From JALOAD01 sp023228995 [NCBI: Candidatus Muiribacterium halophilum] (GTDB lineage Bacteria > Muiribacteriota > Muiribacteriia > Muiribacteriales), in contig JALOAD010000003.1 of the NCBI GenBank assembly GCA_023228995.1, forward strand, positions 62,001 through 126,000: a DNA stretch of 64,000 bases, in the 5' to 3' direction. Both the position numbers and the translations under genes were made by a program. Positions 26,510 through 36,108 of the stretch are shown here, piece after piece (position 1 is the first letter of the stretch; every line of letters starts with the position of its first letter). Under the pieces are notes generated by a model. It was not told the DNA's origin. It worked only from the letters and a program-made list of their open reading frames with translations, and made no database searches.

Positions 26510-27574
26510 TTATATATTTTTATAAAATTTATTACCAGGAATTTTTTTTACAAAACCTTTAAAAACAAGCATATTTAATAATCGCATAGTTTCATAACTA
26601 GGAATTTTAGTTTTAATTATTAAATCATCAATATAAATTTCCTTAGCACACATATGAGAAAGAATCTTTTTTTCTGACAAACTAAGCTCTAATAAAAGTT
26701 CTTTTCTTTCCTCAAAAGTAATTTCATCTACATTAATATAATCAAGGACATCTTTATAATTAAAAACCGCAACAGCACCTCGTTTAATTAGAACATTAGT
26801 TCCGCTGGATAAATTTTCGTAAATATTACCTGGAACAGCCATAACATCTCTATCATAATTAAGAGCAAATTCGGCAGTCCAAAGAGAACCACTCTTTAAA
26901 GTAGCTCGCATTACAACAACACCATCTGAAAGACCAGCTATTATCCTATTTCTAATAACAAACATTTCAGGTCTAACCTCAATACTATAAGGATATTCTG
27001 ATACAAGCAAACCTTTATTTTTTATTTTTTCACAAAGTTCTCTATTTACAGCAGGGAATCCTCCACAATCAACAGCAGTAACAGCAATTGTAGATCCATT
27101 GCTTTCAATACTACCTAAATGACAAATAGAATCGATTCCAGCAGCAAGACCACTTACAATAGTAACATTGTTCACAGATACTTTATGAGAAATTTCCTCT
27201 GCAACTCTTTTACCATATTCATCAGTTTTTCTAGCTCCAACCATTGCAACTATTGTATCTCTATGCAAAAGTTCACAATTTCCTCTTACAAAAATAAAAG
27301 GTGGAGCATCTGGAATTTGTTTTAGTCTTTGCGGATATTCATCAGAAAACCAATCTATTATTTTTAAATCACCATTTTTTTCTTCAAGAAGAATTTTATC
27401 AATATCTTTTTTTTTATTATTAAGCAATTCAAAGAAAAATTTAGTTTTTTCTTTACCAAAAGATTGTTCAAGAGAATATTTATTTAAAAGATCATTTTTA
27501 TTTTTTTTAAAATAATCAAGTCTTTTAATTGATGGAACATAAAAAGAAGCAAATTTAACAATATCAGAAACCAT
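26510..27574 (-). CDS. dprA: DNA processing protein DprA
   Basis: A 354-residue DprA/Smf protein that loads RecA onto incoming single-stranded DNA during natural transformation. The Rossmann-like core shows MVGARKTDEYG, SGLAAGIDSICH and the late RNRIIAGLSDGVVVM plus KSGSLWTAEFAL motifs, with a C-terminal winged-helix-like tail (from about residue 285). The frame extends 34 codons upstream to 27676, but the ATG at 27574 follows AGGAGG by 4 nt and starts the expected N-terminal helix. It stands at the head of the dprA-smg-topA-trmFO-xerC block. Confidence 0.93.
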   Translation of the reverse strand: MVSDIVKFASFYVPSIKRLDYFKKNKNDLLNKYSLEQSFGKEKTKFFFELLNNKKKDIDKILLEEKNGDLKIIDWFSDEYPQRLKQIPDAPPFIFVRGNCELLHRDTIVAMVGARKTDEYGKRVAEEISHKVSVNNVTIVSGLAAGIDSICHLGSIESNGSTIAVTAVDCGGFPAVNRELCEKIKNKGLLVSEYPYSIEVRPEMFVIRNRIIAGLSDGVVVMRATLKSGSLWTAEFALNYDRDVMAVPGNIYENLSSGTNVLIKRGAVAVFNYKDVLDYINVDEITFEERKELLLELSLSEKKILSHMCAKEIYIDDLIIKTKIPSYETMRLLNMLVFKGFVKKIPGNKFYKNI

Positions 27575-27614
27575 GAAACCTCCTGATAAATTTCTACATA
27601 TTCTCTTAAAAAAA

Positions 27615-29147
27615 CTAAACCGGCATTGAACTTGTACCAGCAAAATCAGGAACAAGTCTTTTTGCTTCGTCAGCACCTTTTATATTTTCAATTGATTTAA
27701 AAGCATATTGCCTAACCCATTCATTACCATCTTTTGTAGCCTTAAGAAGATATTCCATACCTTCTTCAAGTTTAAGTTCTCCAATAAGAAAAGCAGAAGA
27801 TATTTTTAAAGAATCTGTACCTTCTTTAAGATATGTAAACAGCATTCCTTTAATCTTTGTCTTATTTTTTCTAAAAATATCAATTATTATAGCCCCTATT
27901 CCTGTATTACTTGTACCCATACTCTCAAGAATATATTTGTAATTTTTAATATCCATATTTTCAATAATATCTTTAGCAATTATTCTATCAAAATAATCTG
28001 AACTTTTAAGCATATCCATATATATATTAAAAGCATTACCTGGTTTTGTATAAGCTAGAGAATATCTAAAAACCTGCCTAGCTGGAGCTTCTGGTTCAAG
28101 ACTGTAAATTTCTTTGATAATATTAGTATTTATTTTTTCATTTAATAAAAAAGCTCCAAGTAATATTGCTTTAACATTTTTATCCTCAGTTGTAAAAAGA
28201 GTTTTATAAAAATATGCCGAAGCTTTATCACCAAATCTTGACAGAGTTTCAAGAATCATTAATTTAAGTTCCATTGAGCATAATGGGATTTTATCTATAA
28301 GTTTAAGAGTTATTTCTTCAGAAAATTCAATATAAGGTAAAATTGCAGACATTAATCTGTCATTTTCAAGCGAAAGATTAAAACTTTTCTCAAGTACCTC
28401 AATACCTCTTGGACCATGTTTTTTTAAAATCTCAGGTAAATATTTTAGATAATTATCACAAACATCGGATTTTGTAAGTTCTGAACCCAAAAATTCAGCT
28501 ATAGATTCTCCGACAATAAACAAAGCTTTTTCTGCACAATCTGACAAAAGAATATTTTCATCTTTTAAATATCCCAAAAGTTTTACAACATTTTCTTCTG
28601 TCCTTATTGTACCAAGAATTTCAAATATAGCGTAAGTTCTTTCTTTGTGAGAAATATCAATAATATTATAAAGTTGTTCTGCTTTTTTATTATCAATTCT
28701 TTTTAAAGTTTCTTTAATAAAAAACAAAACCTGTCCTTCAATATTAGGAATCATCTTTATAAGAATTGTTGATTTTCCAATACTTTTAAGACAATACAAA
28801 ACTTTTTCACATAATATAAAATCATTTCTTGCAAAAAGACTGCTAAGATGATTAATTATTTTTTCATTACCACCTTTACCTAAAGCAATAGAAATTAAAA
28901 ATTTAAGATCTTCTAATTTTTCACTTTGAAAAAGCTTAATTAAAAGAGGATTATACTGTTCACCAGGACTTTTTATAAATATTTCAATTATATTTCTCCT
29001 TATATCCTGCTCTTCAGAAGAAATATATAATTTTACAAGTTTTTCAGCTTCAGGAACTGAAAGATATTTAATTATTTCATCCTGTGCTCTAGCAACAATA
29101 ATTGTATCTTTTTTTTTAATATCATCAATATAAATATCAATACTCAT
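27615..29147 (-). CDS. HEAT-repeat protein
   Basis: A 510-residue all-helical protein of HEAT/armadillo-type repeats about 30-40 residues long (for example IRRNIIEIFIKSPGE, LLSDCAEKALFIVGESI, WVRQYAFKSIENIKG). No signal peptide or membrane span is visible, so it is probably a cytoplasmic scaffold. It lies 3 nt after ybbR and before dprA. Its partner is unknown. Confidence 0.7.
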   Translation of the reverse strand: MSIDIYIDDIKKKDTIIVARAQDEIIKYLSVPEAEKLVKLYISSEEQDIRRNIIEIFIKSPGEQYNPLLIKLFQSEKLEDLKFLISIALGKGGNEKIINHLSSLFARNDFILCEKVLYCLKSIGKSTILIKMIPNIEGQVLFFIKETLKRIDNKKAEQLYNIIDISHKERTYAIFEILGTIRTEENVVKLLGYLKDENILLSDCAEKALFIVGESIAEFLGSELTKSDVCDNYLKYLPEILKKHGPRGIEVLEKSFNLSLENDRLMSAILPYIEFSEEITLKLIDKIPLCSMELKLMILETLSRFGDKASAYFYKTLFTTEDKNVKAILLGAFLLNEKINTNIIKEIYSLEPEAPARQVFRYSLAYTKPGNAFNIYMDMLKSSDYFDRIIAKDIIENMDIKNYKYILESMGTSNTGIGAIIIDIFRKNKTKIKGMLFTYLKEGTDSLKISSAFLIGELKLEEGMEYLLKATKDGNEWVRQYAFKSIENIKGADEAKRLVPDFAGTSSMPV

Positions 29148-29150
29148 TTT

Positions 29151-30083
29151 TCACTCCCCTTTCTTTTTCAATACTACCGTAACTTCAACATCTTTTCTTT
29201 TTACAAAAGAAAAATCATTACCTTCAATTAATCTATAATTTTTTGTAATACTATTTTTTCTTTCATCTAAAATAATTGGTTCAGTTTTAATATATTCAAT
29301 TTCTGAAAGAACTTCTGGATGAGCTTTCACATCAACTGTGTCTGGATTGATAAAAACAGAAAAAATTTCATAGTCCTCTGGTACAGTTCCAATATCAGCT
29401 TTTATTAATTTAGCTTCTATAGGAAACTTATTCGCACTAATATTTACCAAAACATCAGGCGGGTTTATTTTAAGATTTTTTATTTTATCATAATTTCTAT
29501 CCAAAACATCTATTTTAGCTCTAATTGAATGTTCACCTTCAGAATAATTCACCAGATTTAACTTAACTTTAACAGTAAATATCCGGTCAATATCAGATTT
29601 ATCTCCAAGAATTTCAACTTCATTAGGAACATCAGTAATATAATCATAATAAAAATCATTTTTTTTCATTATCTGATAATCAACAAGCATTTTTGTATAA
29701 AAAATATTTTTTAGAATAACAGGTATTTTGTCAGGTTCAATTCTAATCAATTCAATTTCATCAGGTTTAAAAAGAATAACAGGAAGATCAAATTGACCAA
29801 TTTCTTCTTTACCTTTTAAATCAACAATTGCAAAAATATTTTCAATACCTCGTATAATTTCTTTTCTTTTACCTTTAACAGTAACTTTAACCTCATTTTT
29901 AAGAAGTTCATGAACTACTCTTTCATTAGCACCTTTAACTGAAATTTTAAGATTTTTTTCTCTGATAACTTCAGGATCATCTGTTGATATTACATAAAGC
30001 CATAGCATTACAGAAACAAGCAATGCAATAGTTTTAAGACCAATATTTCTTGTCAATATATCTCTTGTAACATCTAAAGCCAT
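29151..30083 (-). CDS. YbbR-domain protein, CdaA regulator (CdaR-like)
   Basis: A 310-residue membrane-anchored protein. One N-terminal membrane span (about 16-30, LKTIALLVSVMLWLYV) is followed by the typical STDDPEVIREKNLKISVKG segment and about three YbbR beta-domains facing outside. In Firmicutes the neighbour-encoded YbbR protein controls diadenylate cyclase CdaA. The gene overlaps the cdaA stop by 1 nt, so the two are translationally coupled. Confidence 0.88.
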   Translation of the reverse strand: MALDVTRDILTRNIGLKTIALLVSVMLWLYVISTDDPEVIREKNLKISVKGANERVVHELLKNEVKVTVKGKRKEIIRGIENIFAIVDLKGKEEIGQFDLPVILFKPDEIELIRIEPDKIPVILKNIFYTKMLVDYQIMKKNDFYYDYITDVPNEVEILGDKSDIDRIFTVKVKLNLVNYSEGEHSIRAKIDVLDRNYDKIKNLKINPPDVLVNISANKFPIEAKLIKADIGTVPEDYEIFSVFINPDTVDVKAHPEVLSEIEYIKTEPIILDERKNSITKNYRLIEGNDFSFVKRKDVEVTVVLKKKGE

Positions 30084-30844
30084 TATTTTTCTCCAAGGAG
30101 TTCTTCTCTAAGTATTTTTTTAAGTAAAATTTCATTTACTTCACGAAGCACACCATCCTTAACTATAGATATAACTTTTCTTTCTTCTGATATAACAATT
30201 ACAAAAGCATCACTAATTTCTGAAAGCCCAATCGCAGCTCTATGCCTTGTACCAAATTTTTTATCAAGAATATTAGTATCAGTTAAAGGTAAAAAACAAC
30301 TTGCAGCTTCTATTATATTACCATTTAAAATCATTGCCCCATCATGCAAAGCAGAAGATTTTTGAAACAAAGTAACGACTAATTCTTTAGAAAAAATACT
30401 TTGAAGCTTTATGCCAGAATCAATAAATTCTTTAAGGCCAGTTTCTCTTTGAATAACAATAAGACCACCAAGTCCTTGTTTTGCAAGCAATCGTGACGCA
30501 TGACTAATATCTTCCACAAGTTTTCCAAGTTCTTCAATATTAAGAATCCTTCTACCAAAAGCAGTTTTTCTACCAATATTTTCGAATAATTTTCTAAGTT
30601 CAGGCTGAAAAATAACAACAATACCATAAATACCAATTGGAAGAATATTTTTAACAATCCATTTAAGAGTATTTAATTCAAGAATCGTAGCAAGTACTGA
30701 GGGAATAACTATTACTATCATACCCAAAAATATATTAAATGCTCTTGTATCTTTAAGAAAATAAATAAGATAATAAACAAATAAAAAAACAATAAATATA
30801 TCTAAAAAATCATTCCACTGAAGATCAGCAAGCAAATTTATCAT
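30083..30844 (-). CDS. cdaA: Diadenylate cyclase CdaA
   Basis: A 253-residue c-di-AMP synthase. Three hydrophobic spans (about 15-30, 38-55, 62-80) are followed by the DAC domain with LHDGAMI (167-172) and FGTRHRAA (197-204), the ATP-binding and metal motifs. It makes c-di-AMP from two ATP, a messenger for potassium and osmotic control and cell-wall balance. It forms the classic pair with ybbR; no glmM follows here. Confidence 0.93.
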   Translation of the reverse strand: MINLLADLQWNDFLDIFIVFLFVYYLIYFLKDTRAFNIFLGMIVIVIPSVLATILELNTLKWIVKNILPIGIYGIVVIFQPELRKLFENIGRKTAFGRRILNIEELGKLVEDISHASRLLAKQGLGGLIVIQRETGLKEFIDSGIKLQSIFSKELVVTLFQKSSALHDGAMILNGNIIEAASCFLPLTDTNILDKKFGTRHRAAIGLSEISDAFVIVISEERKVISIVKDGVLREVNEILLKKILREELLGEK

Positions 30845-30907
30845 TAATTTTACCTAATCCGTTATACAATATCTACTTTTTTAACTAATTTCTCTTTTTT
30901 AATAAAA

Positions 30908-32455
30908 TTATTCAATCCATTCAAAATCTTTCATAAATCTTATTTTATCATTGTATTCAATTAAATTAAACAAAACAACAAAATTTTTAGTTATAATTTT
31001 ATTTTCAGGCTCTATATTCATAGCAAGTTTAAAATTATCCAATGATTTTTTATAATCACCAACTTTTGCATAAACAATTCCTTTATGGACAAGAATTTCA
31101 ATATCGTTTTCTTTAACATTATCAAACACTTTTGCTGAATCAGTATATCTTTTTTTCTTATAAAGAATCCAACCCAAAGTATCAAAATAAATATCCTTTT
31201 TTTTATCGTCTTTTTCTATAGCAAGAGAAACCAGCTCTTCAGCTCTATCAAGCTTAATATTTTCCATAGAATATAAATAAGCTAAATTATTGAGAATATC
31301 AGTATTATTATCTCTAATATTCAAGTATTCTTCCAGATATTTAATACCAAGTTTAGGTTGTTTAACAAAAATATAAAAATCAGAAATATGCTCAAGTATA
31401 TTTAAGTTTTTAGGATCAAGAGAATATGCTTTTTCATAGTATTTACGAGCTTTTTCAAATTCACCATTTAAAAAATAGCAATAAGCAAGAGTATCAATAA
31501 TCTCAGCCTCAGAATTTCTAATACTATAAGCCTTCAGTGCAAATTCAAGACCTTCTTCAGGTTTAGCAAGTTTTTTAACATAAAGATAAGCAAGATTATT
31601 ATAAGCATAAGCGTCTTGTGGGTTAATATCAATAGTATATTTATATATAAGTTCAGAAAGCCAGATTGGTACTTCTGAATTATTCACACTATAAACATCA
31701 TGAAACATTATAAGATTTTTTAAAACAATTGTTTTTAAAGCTTTATTATCAGGAGCAGCATCAATAGCTTTCTGATACTCAATAACCGCAATTCTATGAG
31801 CAGAAGGATTTTTAAGACCAGTATTTTTAAAAAAATTACCAACAGCATAATGAAGTTTTGAATTATTCCCAGAATTATAAATTGCAAATTCAATTTTTTC
31901 ATAAAAAGGAAATTGATATTCAGCAAAATTCTTATCTTTTGACAATAAAAAATAAATAATTGAATTATAAACGCTATACCATGGATTATTAGGATTTAAA
32001 CTAATAAGTGCTTCAGATTCTCTCAATAAATTCAAACCTTTTACTTTATTATTTTTTTCATTAAGTTCATAATCACAAACATTCAAAATAAACATAAGAA
32101 AATTCAAATTAGATATTTTTTCACCAGTAAGATAAAAATGAGAAATATCATTTTTCATATCAATAAAATATTTATTCCTGTTTTTCTGATGAGCAAGCCA
32201 AGTAATAATAACTTCAGATTGAACAGCATCACTTTTGTTATTTTTAACAATTTTCATAACATCTTCATAAGACAAAGAAGAAATACTAAAATCATATTCA
32301 TAAAGATTAACACCAAAAGAAAATAAATTCCTCAAATCAACAATATCAGCAAAAACAGAAAAATTAAAAATAAACAAAAATAATACAAATAAACCCAAAA
32401 ACTTAATTTTCATTTTTAATAGATTTTTAATTAAACAAAAATTTTTAACAATCAT
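30908..32455 (-). CDS. Exported TPR-repeat protein
   Basis: A 515-residue protein with a signal-type N-terminus: a basic stretch, then KFLGLFVLFLFIFNFSVFA (18-36). Tetratricopeptide repeats fill residues 210-500 (for example AYNNLAYLYVKKLAKPEEGLEFALKAY and DTLAYCYFLNGEFEKARKYYEKAYSLDP). It would serve as a periplasmic or envelope scaffold. The longest start (32455) has GAGG about 7 nt upstream; an internal ATG at residue 15 gives a shorter signal peptide but no ribosome site. Its role is unknown. Confidence 0.72.
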   Translation of the reverse strand: MIVKNFCLIKNLLKMKIKFLGLFVLFLFIFNFSVFADIVDLRNLFSFGVNLYEYDFSISSLSYEDVMKIVKNNKSDAVQSEVIITWLAHQKNRNKYFIDMKNDISHFYLTGEKISNLNFLMFILNVCDYELNEKNNKVKGLNLLRESEALISLNPNNPWYSVYNSIIYFLLSKDKNFAEYQFPFYEKIEFAIYNSGNNSKLHYAVGNFFKNTGLKNPSAHRIAVIEYQKAIDAAPDNKALKTIVLKNLIMFHDVYSVNNSEVPIWLSELIYKYTIDINPQDAYAYNNLAYLYVKKLAKPEEGLEFALKAYSIRNSEAEIIDTLAYCYFLNGEFEKARKYYEKAYSLDPKNLNILEHISDFYIFVKQPKLGIKYLEEYLNIRDNNTDILNNLAYLYSMENIKLDRAEELVSLAIEKDDKKKDIYFDTLGWILYKKKRYTDSAKVFDNVKENDIEILVHKGIVYAKVGDYKKSLDNFKLAMNIEPENKIITKNFVVLFNLIEYNDKIRFMKDFEWIE

Positions 32456-32498
32456 TAAAAAACCTCACATAAAATTCAAAACAACTTTAAAGAATTAT

Positions 32499-33545
32499 TT
32501 ATAATCTTTCATTGTATTGATCTTCAAAATATTTAAGATAATCACCAGTTTTAATATTTTCAACCCATTTTCTATTATTAATATACCATAAAACAGTTTC
32601 TCTAATACCAGTTTTAAAATTATATTCAGGAGACCAATCAAGCTCATTTTTTATTTTAGAAGCATCAATAGCATATCTTTTATCATGACCAGGTCTATCC
32701 TTTACAAATTTAATGAGATTTTGAGAATTATTACTTTTTGTAAATTCATCAACCAAATCACAAAGAGTACGAACAATATCAATATTTGTAATTTCATTAT
32801 TTCCACCAACATTATAAGTTTCACCATCAGAAGCATTAACAAGGACAGTTTCAATAGCTTTACAATGATCTTTTACAAAAAGCCAATCTCTAACATTATC
32901 ACCCTTTCCATAAACAGGAATTTCTTTTTTATCAATAATTCTATCAATAACAAGAGGAATAAGCTTTTCAGGAAACTGATATGGACCATAATTATTTGAA
33001 CAATTTGTAATATTAATAGGCAAACCAAAAGTTCTATTATAAGAACGCACAATATGATCAGAAGAAGCTTTGGATGCTGAATAAGGACTAGAAGGATCAT
33101 AACTAGTATTTTCAGTAAACAAACCTGTTTCACCCAAACTACCATAAACTTCATCAGTAGAAACATGAAGAAATTTTTTATCAGAAACATCTTTCCAGAA
33201 TTTTCTACAAACTTCAAGAAGACAAAAAGTACCAAAAACATTAGTTCTAATAAATTCTTCAGGACCAAGAATAGATCTATCAACATGAGATTCAGCAGCA
33301 AAATGAACCACAGTATTAACATTATGATTTTCAAAAATATCAAGAATTACTTTTTCATTACAAATATCACCACGAACAAAAAAATAATTATCATTATCTT
33401 CAATTTCAATAAGATTTGCAGGATTACCCGCATAAGTTAATTTATCCAAATTAACTATTTTTATATCTTTATGTTTTTCCAACATATATAAAATAAAATT
33501 ACTACCAATAAACCCGCAACCACCAGTAACAAGAATATTTTTCAT
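32499..33545 (-). CDS. rfbB: dTDP-glucose 4,6-dehydratase
   Basis: A 348-residue extended short-chain dehydrogenase. It has the NAD motif GGCGFIGSN (8-16), the catalytic STDEVYG segment with its DE pair, and YSASKASSDH carrying the Y-xxx-K. It converts dTDP-glucose to the 4-keto-6-deoxy intermediate, the second step of dTDP-rhamnose synthesis. The reductase rfbD lies about 7 kb away on the same strand; rfbA and rfbC were not found in the window. Confidence 0.94.
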   Translation of the reverse strand: MKNILVTGGCGFIGSNFILYMLEKHKDIKIVNLDKLTYAGNPANLIEIEDNDNYFFVRGDICNEKVILDIFENHNVNTVVHFAAESHVDRSILGPEEFIRTNVFGTFCLLEVCRKFWKDVSDKKFLHVSTDEVYGSLGETGLFTENTSYDPSSPYSASKASSDHIVRSYNRTFGLPINITNCSNNYGPYQFPEKLIPLVIDRIIDKKEIPVYGKGDNVRDWLFVKDHCKAIETVLVNASDGETYNVGGNNEITNIDIVRTLCDLVDEFTKSNNSQNLIKFVKDRPGHDKRYAIDASKIKNELDWSPEYNFKTGIRETVLWYINNRKWVENIKTGDYLKYFEDQYNERL

Positions 33546-33713
33546 ATATTACCATCCCATATCATTTATTATCATAAATATACTATATAACATTTAACAT
33601 GTTTTTTAAAGATTTATAGTTGTTATTTGTAATGTCAATTGAATTCTCAACTTAAATAAACAAAAATCAATATAATGTAAAAAATGTAATACCTGTGTGT
33701 ATTTGTATTTTGT

Positions 33714-33973
33714 CATATCTGTTTGTTTTGGTGTTTTGTCATATCTGTTTGTTTTGGTGTTTTGTCATATCTGTTTGTTTTGATGTTTTGTCATATCTGT
33801 TTGTTTTGGTGTTTTGTCATATCTGTTTGTTTTGGTGTTTTGTCATATCTGTTTGTTTTGGTGTTTTGTCATATCTGTTTGTTTTGGTGTTTTGTCATAT
33901 CTGTTTGTTTTGGTGTTTTCTCATATCTGTTTGTTTTGGTGTTTTCTCATATCTGTTTGTTTTGGTGTTTTCT
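33714..33973. repeat. 26-bp tandem repeat array, ten copies
   Basis: Ten uninterrupted copies of CATATCTGTTTGTTTTGGTG plus TTTTGT. The third copy has TTTTGATG instead of TTTTGGTG, and the last three end TTTTCT instead of TTTTGT. A partial unit precedes the array. There are no spacers, so this is not a CRISPR; it looks like a minisatellite that grew by slippage or unequal exchange. Confidence 0.9.
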
Positions 33974-33996
33974 CATCCTGATACTATTTTGAAGAT

Positions 33997-34026
33997 TGTC
34001 ATCCCGGCATGACTCTGAGCCGGGAT
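33997..34026 (-). repeat. ATCCCGG palindromic repeat, copy 4 (inverted)
   Basis: TGTCATCCCGG and CCGGGAT arms around CATGACTCTGAG, in opposite orientation to the other copies. It lies directly after the 26-bp array. Confidence 0.75.
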
Positions 34027-34177
34027 CTGTTTTTGTTTTTTTTATATTATCAATTTTCTTTTTAATAAAAAGCTTCAAAAACATTTTTTTTGCAGACAAC
34101 TTGCTCGAAATAATAGTAAAATAAAACTTAACAAAAACAATGAATTTCTTAGAAAATTAAATACCTTTTGTGATTTT

Positions 34178-34325
34178 TAAAAAGTAACAGAATAAAATAA
34201 TTTGATATGTCATAAATTTATTTATGTAAATATCATAGAATTTTATCCCATATTTATGAAAGTTATTCTCATAAATTTTAATTTTCAAGGTTTATCCGTG
34301 AAAATCCGTGTAATCTGTGATAAAA
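34178..34325 (+). repeat. Dispersed ~150-bp repeat, copy 1
   Basis: Begins AAAAAGTAACAGAATAAAAT, continues with a TCATAAATTTATTTATG palindromic part and ends TTATCCGTGAAAATCCGTG plus TAATCTGTGATAAAA. Related copies are at 35744-35890 and 51577-51730. No reading frame runs through it. Confidence 0.7.
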
Positions 34326-34352
34326 ATGCTTATGATTTGTTTTTTTCCCTTT

Positions 34353-34403
34353 CCCATTTCACTATTTCACTATTTCACTATTTCACCATTTCACCCTTTC
34401 ACC
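34353..34403. repeat. 9-bp TTTCACTA/TTTCACCA tandem tract
   Basis: About five copies of a 9-bp unit (ATTTCACTA and variants) run into the end of wecB, supplying its final codons and stop. Shorter relatives occur near 19925, 23795, 35995 and 60075. Confidence 0.7.
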
Positions 34404-35542
34404 CGCTTCTTACTTTCCCAGCTCTTAACAACTTCAACAATTTTATCGCAAGAATTCCCAACACCATAAGGATTTATCGCAGTAGACATTTTTTCATATA
34501 AATCAGCATTTTCAAAAACTTCACAAAAATTAGTTTCAATTGCCAAACTATCAGAACCAACCAAAATCACAGTACCAGCCTCAACAGCCTCAGGTCTTTC
34601 AGTAGTATCTCTTGTGACAAGTACCGGTTTACCTAAAGCAGGAGCTTCTTCCTGAATACCACCCGAATCAGTAATAATAATATGAGATTTATTCATAACA
34701 TAAGTAAAAAACAAATAATCCAAAGGCTCAATCAAAAAAAAGTTATCAATATCACAAAGCATATCCAAAGCCATATCCCGAACATTAGGATTCAAATGAA
34801 CAGGATAAATAAAATTCAAATCATTTTTATATTTCAAACATAATTTTTTAAACGATAAAAATATATTTTTAAAATTATAACCAAAATTTTCTCTTCTATG
34901 ACCAGTTACAAGAATTAATTTTTTACTAAAAACATCAGAACAAGTCAGTTTTTTAATTTTTTCATCAAAATCTTTTTCAAGTTTTTTTTGCTTAATAATA
35001 TTCAAAGACTCAAAAAGCGCATCAATAACCGTATTACCAGTTACAAAAATCGTTTCAGGTTCAATATTTTCTTTTATAAGATTATTTCTAGACTCATTAG
35101 TAGGAGATAAATGTAAATCAGCCAAAACCCCAGTAATTTGCCTATTCTTTTCTTCAGGAAACGGCGAATATTTATTATAAGTCCTTAGACCAGCCTCAAC
35201 ATGAGCAATTTTTATTTTTAGATAAAAACAAGCTAATGAAGTTGCCATAGTAGTTGTAGTATCACCATGAACAAAAACAATATCAGGCATTTCTTTTTCA
35301 AGAATACTCTTCATACCATTTAAAACATTAGAAGTAATATCAAAAATAGTCTGATTTTTCTTCATAATATCAAGATCATAATCAGGAATTATATCAAATA
35401 TATCAAGAACCTGATCAAGCATTTCTCTATGTTGAGCAGTTACAACAACAATATTATTAATATTATTTTTTTTTAATTTATTAACAAGAGGAGCCATTTT
35501 AATAGCTTCCGGTCTTGTCCCAAAAACAGTCATAGTTTTCAT
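34391..35542 (-). CDS. wecB: UDP-N-acetylglucosamine 2-epimerase (non-hydrolysing)
   Basis: A 383-residue enzyme making UDP-ManNAc from UDP-GlcNAc. The N-terminal GTRPEAIKMAPLV, HVEAGLRT and PEEKNRQ segments and the C-terminal TDSGGIQEEAPALGKPVLV are diagnostic. The frame extends to a TTG at 35563, but the ATG at 35542 has AGGAG about 7 nt away. Its last residues (RVKG) come from the TTTCAC repeat tract. It stands alone between two repeat-rich gaps. Confidence 0.94.
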   Translation of the reverse strand: MKTMTVFGTRPEAIKMAPLVNKLKKNNINNIVVVTAQHREMLDQVLDIFDIIPDYDLDIMKKNQTIFDITSNVLNGMKSILEKEMPDIVFVHGDTTTTMATSLACFYLKIKIAHVEAGLRTYNKYSPFPEEKNRQITGVLADLHLSPTNESRNNLIKENIEPETIFVTGNTVIDALFESLNIIKQKKLEKDFDEKIKKLTCSDVFSKKLILVTGHRRENFGYNFKNIFLSFKKLCLKYKNDLNFIYPVHLNPNVRDMALDMLCDIDNFFLIEPLDYLFFTYVMNKSHIIITDSGGIQEEAPALGKPVLVTRDTTERPEAVEAGTVILVGSDSLAIETNFCEVFENADLYEKMSTAINPYGVGNSCDKIVEVVKSWESKKRVKG

Positions 35543-35654
35543 AATAAACTCCTGTAAAATCAATTAGCACAACTTAGCCATATTTATAACACGTTGCAAA
35601 TAGTATAACTTCATCATAATGTGACTCTGTCAAAAATTAACGATGCCAAACAAA

Positions 35655-35695
35655 ATGTTCACTGAACATCAAACAAAATGTTCACTGAACATTTT
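35655..35695. repeat. Tandem AAAATGTTC hairpins
   Basis: CAAAATGTTCACTGAACAT occurs twice in a row. The second copy has full 9-bp arms (35675-35695, loop ACT); the first has 6-bp arms (35655-35669). Confidence 0.75.
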
Positions 35696-35743
35696 GATAA
35701 CCTAATTAGAATTGCTTTTAAAAAATTAAAAACTTTTATCTTT

Positions 35744-35890
35744 TAAAAAGTTACAGAATAAAATAATTGATATGTCATAAATTCATTTACGTAAATTTCA
35801 ATTATTTTATTCAATGTTAATGGTGTTTTTTACTATTAATTTTAATTTTCCAGCCTTATCCGTGTAAATCCGTGTAATCCGTGGTAAAAA
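35744..35890 (+). repeat. Dispersed ~150-bp repeat, copy 2
   Basis: Starts AAAAAGTTACAGAATAAAAT and ends TTATCCGTGTAAATCCGTG plus TAATCCGTGGTAAAAA, matching copies at 34178 and 51577. Confidence 0.7.
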
Positions 35891-35973
35891 AAGCTTTAGC
35901 TCAGTTTCTTAATTGTTCCTATAATTCCAAATTCGACATTGCTTTTCATACGCTTAATCTGTCAAACTTCGCT

Positions 35974-36071
35974 TGTCACGGCTTTATACTCTTTCACTAC
36001 TTCACCACTTCACTATTTCACTACTTCGCCATTTCACCTGTCACAGCTTTATACTCTTTCACCACTTCACC
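35974..36071. repeat. 65-bp-spaced direct repeat in a TTTCAC tract
   Basis: A 33-nt stretch starting TGTCACGGCTTTATACTC (35974-36006) returns at 36039-36071 with two base changes, separated by TTTCAC-type 9-mers. The inverse of its GTCACAGC part appears near 51364 and 51905. Confidence 0.65.
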
Positions 36072-36108
36072 GTATTTCTAATTCTTAATTGCTTGTTTTT
36101 TCTCACTA

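Larger units (their letters stand above)
33546..34390. other. 845-bp non-coding region between rfbB and wecB
   Basis: Contains the 26-bp tandem array, an inverted copy of the ATCCCGG palindrome, a copy of the ~150-bp dispersed repeat and a TTTCAC tract. A minus-strand TTGACA is present near 33632, but no well-spaced -10 box accompanies it. Apparent reading frames across the array are artefacts of the repeat. Confidence 0.7.

Noticed and set aside
33714-33973. Possible CRISPR array
   Set aside because: The units are directly adjacent with no spacers and no cas genes are nearby.
33695-34012. Long plus-strand open frames over the 26-bp array, giving Cys/Phe-rich repeat proteins
   Set aside because: Frames are open only because the repeat unit has no stop codon; two frames are open at once and there is no ribosome site.
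35881-36081. 66-codon plus-strand frame in the wecB-galE gap
   Set aside because: Made of TTTCAC tracts and dispersed repeats; composition is not protein-like.
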